Shown here: one piece after another, positions 1 through 6,073 of the stretch
Layout of the letters: every line of letters begins with the position of its first letter
Numbering within the stretch: the first letter of the stretch is position 1
Origin: Chloroflexi bacterium UBA5177
Lineage (GTDB): Bacteria; Chloroflexota; UBA5177
Length of the DNA: 8,146 bases
Direction of reading: 5' to 3'
Assembly (NCBI GenBank): GCA_002413265.1
Contig: DHWR01000022.1
Location: 1 to 8,146, forward strand
Program-made: the position numbers and the translations under genes
Notes under the pieces: model-generated
Databases searched by the model: none
Seen by the model: the letters and a program-made list of their open reading frames with translations, nothing else
Told to the model about the DNA's origin: nothing

Positions 1-273
1 GAAGCCGAGGCCGCCCAACTGGCCGCAGAGATGGGATGCGGGGTGGTGCCCCGGCCGGCCTTGATTCTGGTCGAGGACATCAACGCGTTCCACCAGCACA
101 TCGATTTCATCTACTTCGCGCTGGCGCTGACGGACGACGCCGGCCGGCCGCCCGAGGTGCGGGCTGAGTTCAGCTGGTTGACGCCGGAGGAACTTGAGAT
201 GGAAGGTGTGCCGCAGAATGTGAGGGCAGGTGCCCGAAGGGCAGTCGCTTATTTCCGCAAACATTCGGATTGA
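1..273 (+). CDS. Probable Nudix-fold protein, C-terminal part (5' end outside window)
   Basis: The frame is open from base 1 and ends at TGA 271-273, giving 90 residues of a longer protein. The visible part resembles the second half of a Nudix domain. A helix ending EMGC stands where the Nudix box normally ends. It is followed by a strand (ALILVED), then HQHIDFIYFALAL, the usual strand after the box, and then the typical E-F-S-W-L-T-P-E-E-L segment near the C-terminus. Nudix proteins hydrolyse nucleoside diphosphates linked to another group, but some are non-catalytic regulators. Here the end of the box is poor: the REUXEEXGU pattern would read A-Q-L-A-A-E-M-G-C, keeping only one acidic residue. 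Activity is therefore uncertain and the substrate unknown. An internal ATG at 31 falls within the domain and is unlikely to be the real start. The next gene lies 59 bases downstream on the same strand. Confidence 0.6.
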   Translation, partial: EAEAAQLAAEMGCGVVPRPALILVEDINAFHQHIDFIYFALALTDDAGRPPEVRAEFSWLTPEELEMEGVPQNVRAGARRAVAYFRKHSD

Positions 274-311
274 GGGGGGCTCGGCGTGCCGGGCTCGATC
301 CCGAGGGTGTA

Positions 312-328
312 GCGTGTTGGAGACACGC
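312..328 (+). promoter_or_regulatory. Leader hairpin with the ribosome binding site in its loop (cyclase gene)
   Basis: The arms GCGTGT (312-317) and ACACGC (323-328) are perfectly complementary and enclose the five-base loop TGGAG (318-322). The loop holds the GGAG Shine-Dalgarno element (319-322), 10 bases before the ATG at 333. The structure is seen directly in the sequence. A role in exposing or hiding the ribosome binding site is inference. A 6-bp stem can occur by chance in GC-rich DNA. Confidence 0.35.
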
Positions 329-332
329 GTGA

Positions 333-3008
333 ATGACGACTGAGGGCACGGAACTAGAAGCCGACACGGTGGTGAGCGGGCAGGTCCGCACGTTTCTCAT
401 CGCGGACGTGCGGGGCTACACGAGGTTCAGCAACGAGCACGGCGACGAGATGGCCGCACGGCTCGCGGACCGTTTCGCGGTGCTGGCCCGAGAGGTCATA
501 GCTTTGCATGGGGGAGAGGTCACGGAGCTGCGCGGGGATGAAGCTCTTGCCGTCTTCGACTCGCCTCGTGCCGCCATCCGAGCAGCGCTCGATCTGCAGG
601 AAAGATTTCGCGAGAACGTGGTAACGCATCCCGAGCTTCCGCTCGAGGTGGGGATGGGCATCGATGCGGGTGAGGCCCTTCCGGTGCAGGGTGGTTACAG
701 AGGCGGCGCCTTGAATCTGGCAGCACGCCTCTGCGCGCTAGCCGGACCGGGGGAAGTATTTGCGTCGCAGGGGGTGATCCATCTCGCCCGGAAGATGTCG
801 GGATTTCGCTTTCTCGACCGAGGCGAAGTCCAGCTGAAGGGTTTGACTGACCCGGCGCCTGTCGTCCAGATCGCACGCGAAGGAAGCATTCCTCAGGATG
901 TGACGAAATTCACGGTCCGGGCAGCGCCGCGCGACAACCTGCCACTTCAGACGACTCCCTTTATCGGACGAGAGCGGGAGGTGAAGTCAATCGCGGAGCT
1001 ACTTAAACAGCAGGACGTGAGATTGCTCACGCTCACCGGACCTGGCGGTACCGGTAAGACCAGGCTGTCGCTCCGGGTGGCCATGGACCTGATCGATACC
1101 TTTGCGGACGGGATCTTCTTCGTCTCACTCGCCCCGATCCGCAATCCGGATGTCGTCAGCGCCTCAATTGCCACGACGCTCGGCGTCACAGAGGGATCTG
1201 AACGTTCTGTTGACGAGAATTTAGCCGAGTATCTGGCCGGGAAACGGTTGCTGCTCGTGTTGGACAACTTCGAGCATCTACTGCCGGCGAGCTCCGCCGT
1301 CAGCAGTCTGCTTGCCAAGGCTCCTCATTTGAAGGTGCTCGCTACCAGTCGAGAGCCGCTTCATCTTTCGTCGGAACAGGAGTACCCAGTGCCTCCTCTG
1401 GCGGTTCCCGACCCGGACAATCTTCCGGGCATAGAGGCATTGTCTGAGTTCGAAGCGGTTCAGCTCTTCATTCAGCGTGCGCGTGCGGCGAGGCCGGGGT
1501 TTACCTTGACGGACGACAACGGCTCGGCCGTCGCCGAGATATGTTCCCGTCTAGATGGGCTTCCCCTGGCCATCGAGCTTGCGGCGGCGCGAGTCAAGAT
1601 GTTTTCTCCGGAGGCGCTACTTGCTCGCCTCTCCAGTCGTCTAAAGCTGCTGACAGGCGGCGCCAGAGATGCGCCGGATAGGCAGCAGACGCTTCGCGGA
1701 ACAATTGAGTGGAGCTATAGGCTGCTCTCCCCCAGTGAACAACGGCTTTTCACCCGTCTGAGCGTATTCCATGGCGGCTGCACCCTGGCGGCCGCGGAGG
1801 AAGTATGTACGTCTGAGGAAGATACCGACGACGATGCGCTGGAGGGCATGGCTTCGCTTATCGACAAGAGCCTGCTGCGACAGGAAGGCGAGGACGAGAC
1901 TCGGTTCGCAATGTTGGAGACGGTCCGGGAGTACTCAGCCGACAAGCTGGCTGAGGAAGATGCTGGAAATGAGGCGCGGCGGGACCACGCAAAGTACTAT
2001 CTGGAGCTGGCCGAACGGGCGGAGTCGGAGCTCCGCTGGCCGAAGCAGGCGGAGTGGCTGCAGCGCCTGGATGCTGAGCACGATAACCTCCGAGCGGCTC
2101 TGTCGTGGCTGTTGGAAGAAGGTTCGGATGAGGCTGCGTTAAGGCTTGCGGTATCGCTCGGCCTGTTCTGGCACGTGCGGGCTCATTTTGGTGAGGGACG
2201 GCACTGGGTCGAGACGGGACTGGAGCGCGGCGGTTCGGTGAGCCCGGGTACTCGTATGAAGGCTCTCGGCTGCGCCAGTACCCTTGCCATTCTTCAGGCA
2301 GATCGTGAGCGGGCAATCTCGGCGGCCACCGAGCAGCTGGCTCTGGCACGGCAGCAGAACGATTCTGCGAATGCCAGCCAAGCACTCGTGTTCCTTGGAA
2401 TTGCGGCTATTCACCAGGGAGAGTCGGCTCTGGCGGTTAAGTATCTCGAGGAGCGGTTATCGATCGTGCGAGGACTCGAAAGTCCGGCCGACTATGCCAA
2501 CACGATATACAGCCTGGGGCTTGCGAAAAGCGAGGAAGGTCGATTTTCGGAGGCTATCGTCCAGATCGAGGAGGCTCTGAGCGCGTTCCGGGAACGGGGA
2601 GAGCAGTTCTGGATCGCAAATGCGGTGGGGGGACTCGCATTCATCGCCTTGATGCAGGGCCGCGAAGGGGATGCACGAGCGCTTCTGGAGGAGTACCTCG
2701 AGATGGCTGTCCAGCTGCAGGACAAGGCAAATATTGCCGCGGGACTCGAAGGGCTTGCGGCTCTCGCCACCGAAACCGGCGATCTTCGGCCCGCATGCCG
2801 GCTGTTTGCCTGCGCGGGATCATTGCGGGCCGAGATCGGCGGGCGGCTCATGTCGCAGCGAAACAGCAAGTTCGTTGAGCAACGCCTCAACTCCGCTCGT
2901 GCGCGGCTTGGCGACGATGAATGGGCGCGGGCGTGGGAGGAGGGGAAAGCTATGTCACCCGAGCAGGCTATAGACCTGGGGCCTCCGACCAGCCCTTCAG
3001 ACCTATAG
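333..3008 (+). CDS. Class III nucleotidyl cyclase - STAND/NB-ARC ATPase - TPR signalling protein
   Basis: This 891-residue cytoplasmic protein has three parts. Residues about 18-182 form a class III cyclase homology domain, making a cyclic nucleotide from an NTP. Metal-binding Asp are at D25 (IADVRGYT) and D69 (ELRGDEALAVF), 44 residues apart as in known cyclases, and the transition-state pair N128/R132 (NLAAR) is present. The purine-selecting Lys and Asp of adenylate cyclases appear as E65 and G121, so the product is uncertain and could be cGMP. Residues about 205-480 form a STAND-type ATPase, with Walker A GPGGTGKT (236-243), Walker B LLLVLDNFEH (D311), an ATSR sensor (337-340) and GLPLAIELAAARV (409-421). 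Residues about 545-870 are helical TPR-like repeats. No membrane segment, signal peptide or C-terminal LuxR/GerE helix-turn-helix is visible, unlike LAL-type regulators. The start is ATG 333 with GGAG at 319-322. It is convergent with the GYD gene, 25 bases apart. The natural ligand is unknown. Confidence 0.9.
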   Translation: MTTEGTELEADTVVSGQVRTFLIADVRGYTRFSNEHGDEMAARLADRFAVLAREVIALHGGEVTELRGDEALAVFDSPRAAIRAALDLQERFRENVVTHPELPLEVGMGIDAGEALPVQGGYRGGALNLAARLCALAGPGEVFASQGVIHLARKMSGFRFLDRGEVQLKGLTDPAPVVQIAREGSIPQDVTKFTVRAAPRDNLPLQTTPFIGREREVKSIAELLKQQDVRLLTLTGPGGTGKTRLSLRVAMDLIDTFADGIFFVSLAPIRNPDVVSASIATTLGVTEGSERSVDENLAEYLAGKRLLLVLDNFEHLLPASSAVSSLLAKAPHLKVLATSREPLHLSSEQEYPVPPLAVPDPDNLPGIEALSEFEAVQLFIQRARAARPGFTLTDDNGSAVAEICSRLDGLPLAIELAAARVKMFSPEALLARLSSRLKLLTGGARDAPDRQQTLRGTIEWSYRLLSPSEQRLFTRLSVFHGGCTLAAAEEVCTSEEDTDDDALEGMASLIDKSLLRQEGEDETRFAMLETVREYSADKLAEEDAGNEARRDHAKYYLELAERAESELRWPKQAEWLQRLDAEHDNLRAALSWLLEEGSDEAALRLAVSLGLFWHVRAHFGEGRHWVETGLERGGSVSPGTRMKALGCASTLAILQADRERAISAATEQLALARQQNDSANASQALVFLGIAAIHQGESALAVKYLEERLSIVRGLESPADYANTIYSLGLAKSEEGRFSEAIVQIEEALSAFRERGEQFWIANAVGGLAFIALMQGREGDARALLEEYLEMAVQLQDKANIAAGLEGLAALATETGDLRPACRLFACAGSLRAEIGGRLMSQRNSKFVEQRLNSARARLGDDEWARAWEEGKAMSPEQAIDLGPPTSPSDL

Positions 3009-3033
3009 CGAGACGCTGCCTCTCTAGTCGGGT

Positions 3034-3366
3034 TTAGCGAATGGGCGCTTTGTAGCTCTGCCCCGCCTTCGCGGCCTTCCCCAACACCTCTTTGCCCTCT
3101 TCCAAAGTCAGAAGGGGACTGGATTTGATTCCTGTCAAAGACCCTCCTGCAGATGCGGTCAGTGATACGGCGGCAGCGGCGTGGTTGTCGGGGAGGTCGG
3201 CGATGATGAGGAGATCGTAGTCTCCAAAACTGTAGTACGCATCGATCATCTTGCCACCCACAGACTCGACCAGACCGGAGATGCGGCCGCGCGCGTCTTG
3301 CTGTCCCTCCATCTGGGTCTTCCAGGACTCGCCTTTATATCCGGCTTGGAACATGTACAGAGGCAT
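3034..3366 (-). CDS. GYD domain-containing protein
   Basis: This small 110-residue protein matches the GYD family (Pfam GYD), compact alpha/beta proteins of about 100 residues related in fold to dimeric ferredoxin-like barrels. Their biochemical function is not established. The family signature lies at 46-60 as S-F-G-D-Y-D-L-L-I-I-A-D-L-P-D. A helix follows at about 61-74, and the typical end S-S-P-L-L-T-L-E-E-G lies at 82-91. The start ATG (3364-3366) begins MPLYMFQAGY, the usual first strand, and is preceded by a strong AAGGAG (3374-3379 on the complement) seven bases away. The length is normal for the family and no membrane segment is visible. It stands alone on its strand and converges on the cyclase gene with 25 bases between stop codons. 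No promoter is clear to me. Family assignment is firm, function open. Confidence 0.85.
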   Translation of the reverse strand: MPLYMFQAGYKGESWKTQMEGQQDARGRISGLVESVGGKMIDAYYSFGDYDLLIIADLPDNHAAAAVSLTASAGGSLTGIKSSPLLTLEEGKEVLGKAAKAGQSYKAPIR

Positions 3367-3447
3367 GATGTCTCTCCTTTTTCGTCAGGCAACAAGGAAA
3401 GGCACACACCCTTCACCTCGCTGCCTCTCCCTAAGCTACCACCACCA

Positions 3448-3471
3448 GGCGGCATGGCGGCATGGCGGCAT
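3448..3471. repeat. Three perfect tandem copies of GGCGGCAT
   Basis: An eight-base unit GGCGGCAT is repeated three times without mismatch at 3448-3455, 3456-3463 and 3464-3471. ATGCCGC at 3473-3479 is the reverse complement of the last seven bases, so the array ends in a short palindrome. It lies in the gap between the divergent GYD and VOC genes. It may be a replication-slippage microrepeat or a binding site; the sequence does not decide. Confidence 0.75.
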
Positions 3472-3541
3472 GATGCCGCTTGCTTGATGCGCTTGACGTT
3501 TCTGTGTGAGGCGGGCGTCATTCCGCATCCAACATTGCTCG

Positions 3542-3547
3542 TACAAT
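3542..3547 (+). promoter_or_regulatory. Candidate -10 element (TACAAT) for the VOC gene
   Basis: TACAAT matches the sigma-70 consensus TATAAT at five of six positions and lies about 45 bases before the TTG start. It would give a leader of roughly 30 bases containing the ribosome binding site. No good -35 box is found at 16-18 bases spacing and no extended TG motif is present. The call is weak. Confidence 0.3.
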
Positions 3548-3575
3548 GCCGACAATCTCATCGGACACGACGTTC

Positions 3576-3581
3576 AAGGAG
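3576..3581 (+). promoter_or_regulatory. Ribosome binding site AAGGAG that fixes a TTG start
   Basis: AAGGAG lies five bases before TTG 3587, which is in frame with the VOC domain. The longer in-frame start, GTG at 3506, has no such element and would add 27 residues with no family resemblance. This site is the reason for choosing TTG 3587. Confidence 0.75.
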
Positions 3582-3586
3582 CAATT

Positions 3587-3982
3587 TTGGACAAGAGCTC
3601 AGCACGTGTCACTGGCAGTGCCGCTGTTCTACTGGTTCGGGATGTCGAGAAGTCGTTGGGCTACTATCGTGACGCGCTCGGGTTCACACCGATCGTAGTT
3701 ACTCCGGACCCGCCCACCTTTGCGTTGCTGCGGCGCGGCGAGGGCGCGGTCATTCTCACGCGTGCCGACGACCCGACGGTGATTGTCCCGTACTGGACGG
3801 TTCAGAGCAAGACGTCGAACGTCTACTTCTGGGTTGACGATGCAGAGTCGCTCTACGAGGAGTACCAGGGGCGGGGGGCAAAGATCGACTGGACCCTGTA
3901 CGACACTCCCTGGGGGACGCGCGAGTTTGGCGTCCAGGACATCGATGGGTATGATCTCGCGTTTAATCAGGTCCTTTCGTAG
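3587..3982 (+). CDS. VOC-superfamily (glyoxalase/bleomycin resistance-like) protein
   Basis: With the TTG start the protein has 131 residues, the normal size for a single-chain VOC protein made of two beta-alpha-beta-beta-beta modules. Module one begins at AAVLLVRDVEKSLGYYRDALGF (12-33). Module two begins at NVYFWVDDAESLYEEYQGRGAKI (78-100) and ends W-G-T-R-E-F-G-V-Q-D-I-D-G-Y-D-L-A-F. Family members include glyoxalases, extradiol dioxygenases, fosfomycin-resistance enzymes and bleomycin-binding proteins. Metal-dependent members carry His on the first strand of each module. Here those positions appear to be A12 and N78, and only E113 (REF) remains, which favours a ligand-binding, non-metal type. 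The ligand cannot be told. The gene's last 20 bases overlap the 3' end of the opposing methyltransferase gene. Its start is set by AAGGAG at 3576-3581. Confidence 0.82.
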   Translation: MDKSSARVTGSAAVLLVRDVEKSLGYYRDALGFTPIVVTPDPPTFALLRRGEGAVILTRADDPTVIVPYWTVQSKTSNVYFWVDDAESLYEEYQGRGAKIDWTLYDTPWGTREFGVQDIDGYDLAFNQVLS

Positions 3983-4829
3983 CGCGCATCCCTTGTCGCT
4001 GACGCTCGACCTCATAGAGAACGATGGAGGCCGCAACCGCCACGTTCAAGGAGGATGCCGCGCCGTGCATGGGAATACGCACGAAGGCCTCTGCCATTTC
4101 CTTGTACGCGGCGCTTAGACCCCACTTCTCGGTGCCGAGCAGCAGAGCTGTGGGGCCGGAGAAATCATGTTTCCAGAGATCCACTCCGGCTTCTTCGTCT
4201 GCCGCGACAATCTGCACGCTACCGGCTTCCTGACGAACTGCACTCAGCCACGACTCCAGGTCCCGCGGTCCGCCTACGCGGATGACGGGGAGGGCAAAGA
4301 TCGAACCTCGGCTCGCGCTGATGGTCTCCGGATCGTAGAGGTCGGCGCCATGGCCGGTGAGGATCAAGCCGTTCACTCCCATGGCGTCACACGAGCGAAT
4401 GAGCGTGCCGAGATTTCCGGGATTGGAAGGACGGTCGAAGACGATTACCAGAAGGTCGGAGGTGGCCTCGATGCGCTGAAGGTCATCGTCGGGCATTGCG
4501 AGCAAGGCTATGAGCTCGGAGGGTTCGGCCTTGCCACTGAGCTCGGCGAGGAGCTGCGTGGAGAGCTCGAAGTGGGTGGGGGCCGGCGACTGGCGAAGGA
4601 TGTTCTTCGCCCAGTCGGACAATCCGCGCTCGGGCGAGTAGTAGTAGGCCACGATGCCCCAGCCATGCTGGATTGCCAGATTGATCGGACGGACACCCTC
4701 GAGGAAGAACTCCTTGTAGTGTTGGCGCTTGTGCCGATTGCGCCGCAGGACCTCGGCATGCTGGAAGTGGTTGTTCGCGCTATGGATCTGGACGACGCGC
4801 GGTGTGGCAGAGGATGGCTGATTTCGCAT
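3963..4829 (-). CDS. SpoU/TrmH-family RNA 2'-O-ribose methyltransferase
   Basis: This 288-residue protein has the SPOUT (TrmH/SpoU) fold, which transfers methyl from S-adenosylmethionine to a ribose 2'-OH of tRNA or rRNA through a trefoil-knot active site. An N-terminal part of about 120 residues (R-R-N-R-H-K-R-Q-H-Y-K-E-F-F-L-E-G-V-R) is the usual basic L30e-like RNA-binding region. Motif 1 is NPGNLGTLIRSCDAMGV (136-152) with the catalytic-type R145. Motif 2 is LLLGTEKWGLS (229-239). Motif 3 is IPMHGAASSLNVAVAASIVLYE (252-273), which forms the knot and cofactor loop. The target nucleotide cannot be assigned from sequence. The ATG at 4827-4829 has GAGGGG six bases upstream (4836-4841 on the complement). 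It follows the peptidase stop codon by 14 bases, so the two genes very likely form an operon. Its 3' end overlaps the VOC gene by 20 bases. Confidence 0.92.
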   Translation of the reverse strand: MRNQPSSATPRVVQIHSANNHFQHAEVLRRNRHKRQHYKEFFLEGVRPINLAIQHGWGIVAYYYSPERGLSDWAKNILRQSPAPTHFELSTQLLAELSGKAEPSELIALLAMPDDDLQRIEATSDLLVIVFDRPSNPGNLGTLIRSCDAMGVNGLILTGHGADLYDPETISASRGSIFALPVIRVGGPRDLESWLSAVRQEAGSVQIVAADEEAGVDLWKHDFSGPTALLLGTEKWGLSAAYKEMAEAFVRIPMHGAASSLNVAVAASIVLYEVERQRQGMRATKGPD

Positions 4830-4843
4830 GTGCTGCCCCTCGA

Positions 4844-5800
4844 TTAACTCGCAGCAAGACGGGTTAGGGCACCGGTAACAGCAGCAGAGAAGGCGTCGCT
4901 GCCCCCATGGCCGGCGTCGTCGATGACGTGGAGCCGGCTGGTCGCCCAGCTTCGGGACAGTCGCCAGGCCGTGTCCAGCGGTCCGCTGACGTCGTAACGC
5001 CCGTGGATGAGCACACCGGGGATGCCGTCCAGCCTTGGTGCGTCGCGGAGCAGTTGGTCCTCAGCGAGGAAGGCGGCGTGTCGCCAGTAGTGGGTAACAA
5101 GACGGGCAAATCGGAGCCGGAACTCCGCGTCGTCGTAGCGGGGGTCGGGGCGATGGCCTGGAGTGAGGGAGACGTGCGCGTCTTCCCAGGCGCACCATTC
5201 TCGAGCAGCGCGCTGATGGACGGTGGGGTGGGGGTCGGATAGCAGCGTGGCGTAGGCATCGACCAGCGGCAGGTGCTGGAGCGTGTCGGGCACGGCAGCA
5301 GCGAACCGGTCCCACTCCTGTGGGAAGATGCGTCCGACGTCGCGAGTGATCCACTCGACCTCGCGACGGGAGGTGGTGGTAACGGCAGCCAGCACCAGCG
5401 CTCTGATCCGCTGCGGCTGTGACTGGGCGTAGGCAAGGCCGAGGGCGCTTCCCCAGGACATGCCGAGGAGCGTCCAACTATCGATGCCGTGATACTCGCG
5501 CAGCTTCTCGATGTCGGCGATGAGATGGGCAGTGGTGTTGGTGCTAAGATCGACGTCCGGCTCACTGGCCAACGGCCGGCTGCGCCCGCTCCCGCGCTGG
5601 TCGAAGAGCACGACGCGGTAGGCAGCCGGATCGAAGAACCGTCGCTGGCCCGCCGTGCACCCTGAGCCAGGGCCACCGTGGAGAAAGATCGCCGGTCTTC
5701 CATCCGGGTTGCCGCAGCACTCCCAGTAGAGTCGGTGCCCATCCCCTACTTCGAGCATGCCGCTGTCGAAAGGATCAATGGCTGGGAAGCCGACCATCAT
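4844..5800 (-). CDS. pip: Prolyl aminopeptidase (proline iminopeptidase), alpha/beta hydrolase
   Basis: This enzyme cleaves an N-terminal proline from peptides (peptidase family S33) and is normally cytoplasmic; no signal peptide is seen. With ATG 5800 it has 318 residues, the typical length. The N-terminus (P-F-D-S-G-M-L-E-V-G-D-G-H-R-L-Y-W-E) is characteristic of the family. The oxyanion-hole motif HGGPGSG begins at H41 and is followed by DQRGSGRS. The nucleophile S116 lies in GMSWGS. The acid is D270 (HGRYD) and the base H298 (GHGGSD), so the triad is complete. The start was chosen because GTGGAG (5807-5812 on the complement) precedes this ATG by six bases. An upstream TTG at 5827 would place a perfect inverted repeat inside the coding region. 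The methyltransferase gene follows 14 bases after the stop codon, probably in one transcript. Other S33 hydrolases are the main alternative. Confidence 0.9.
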   Translation of the reverse strand: MMVGFPAIDPFDSGMLEVGDGHRLYWECCGNPDGRPAIFLHGGPGSGCTAGQRRFFDPAAYRVVLFDQRGSGRSRPLASEPDVDLSTNTTAHLIADIEKLREYHGIDSWTLLGMSWGSALGLAYAQSQPQRIRALVLAAVTTTSRREVEWITRDVGRIFPQEWDRFAAAVPDTLQHLPLVDAYATLLSDPHPTVHQRAAREWCAWEDAHVSLTPGHRPDPRYDDAEFRLRFARLVTHYWRHAAFLAEDQLLRDAPRLDGIPGVLIHGRYDVSGPLDTAWRLSRSWATSRLHVIDDAGHGGSDAFSAAVTGALTRLAAS

Positions 5801-5818
5801 GCGCAACTCCACTTCGAA

Positions 5819-5837
5819 GCGGACCAAAGCGGTCCGC
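5819..5837. promoter_or_regulatory. Perfect 7-bp inverted repeat upstream of the peptidase operon
   Basis: GCGGACC (5819-5825) and GGTCCGC (5831-5837) are exact reverse complements separated by five bases. On the minus strand the repeat ends 18 bases before the ATG at 5800 and just before the GTGGAG ribosome binding site. It could be a two-fold operator for a dimeric repressor (TetR- or GntR-like sites have this form) or a leader hairpin in the mRNA. The symmetry is seen; either function is inferred. Confidence 0.5.
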
Positions 5838-5894
5838 CCGGGCTGTGTTCTAACTATGTGGAGGATAGCCGGTTCATAGCGGGTCGCGGTTCGG

Positions 5895-5936
5895 CAAAGT
5901 GGGGGGCGATCGTTGACCGCCCGATTGCCAAAGTGG
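5895..5936 (+). repeat. Two direct copies of CAAAGTGG around a TTGACC box
   Basis: CAAAGTGG occurs at 5895-5902 and 5929-5936, 34 bases apart start to start, about three helical turns. A shorter AAAGTG recurs at 5954-5959. A possible -35 element TTGACC (5913-5918) lies between the first two copies, with GAGTAT at the matching -10 position (5936-5941, 17-base spacer), a poor match. This could be a regulated promoter for the radical SAM-obg genes. Nothing else supports it. Confidence 0.3.
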
Positions 5937-6047
5937 AGTATGCACGAGAATGTAAAGTGTGCGGTGGCCGCGGCGCGAAAGGGTAGTGCGGATGCGGATC
6001 ACAAAGAACCTGCCGCGTATCGCCGTCCCACGGAGAGTTACAACCAT

Positions 6048-6064
6048 AGCGCCGGGGAGGCGCT
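6048..6064 (+). promoter_or_regulatory. Leader hairpin enclosing the ribosome binding site (radical SAM gene)
   Basis: AGCGCC (6048-6053) and GGCGCT (6059-6064) form a perfect 6-bp stem around the loop GGGGA (6054-6058). The Shine-Dalgarno-like run GGGGAGG (6054-6060) occupies the loop and the first bases of the 3' arm. It is 13 bases from the ATG at 6074, longer than usual. The hairpin could modulate initiation; this is inference. Confidence 0.35.
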
Positions 6065-6073
6065 CGACTTCGT

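Noticed and set aside
178..206. TTGACG promoter inside the Nudix-like gene driving the cyclase gene
   Set aside because: The position 17 bases downstream reads GGAAGG, which is not a -10 element.
290..305. CGGG/CCCG or CTCG/CGAG inverted repeat after the Nudix-like gene, as a terminator
   Set aside because: The stems are only four base pairs and no T-run follows.
3007..3017. AGCG-AGA-CGCT hairpin between the convergent cyclase and GYD genes, as a terminator
   Set aside because: A four-base stem with no T-tract is too weak to call.
3493..3521. TTGACG as a -35 box for the VOC gene
   Set aside because: No acceptable -10 sequence lies 16-18 bases downstream.
5841..5880. Minus-strand promoter for the peptidase operon
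   Set aside because: A/T-rich hexamers are present, but no -35/-10 pair of proper spacing and reasonable match was found.
5951..5986. Short plus-strand peptide C-K-V-C-G-G-R-G resembling a zinc ribbon
   Set aside because: It is the tail of an open frame running antisense through the peptidase gene, with no independent start or ribosome binding site; the motif looks accidental.
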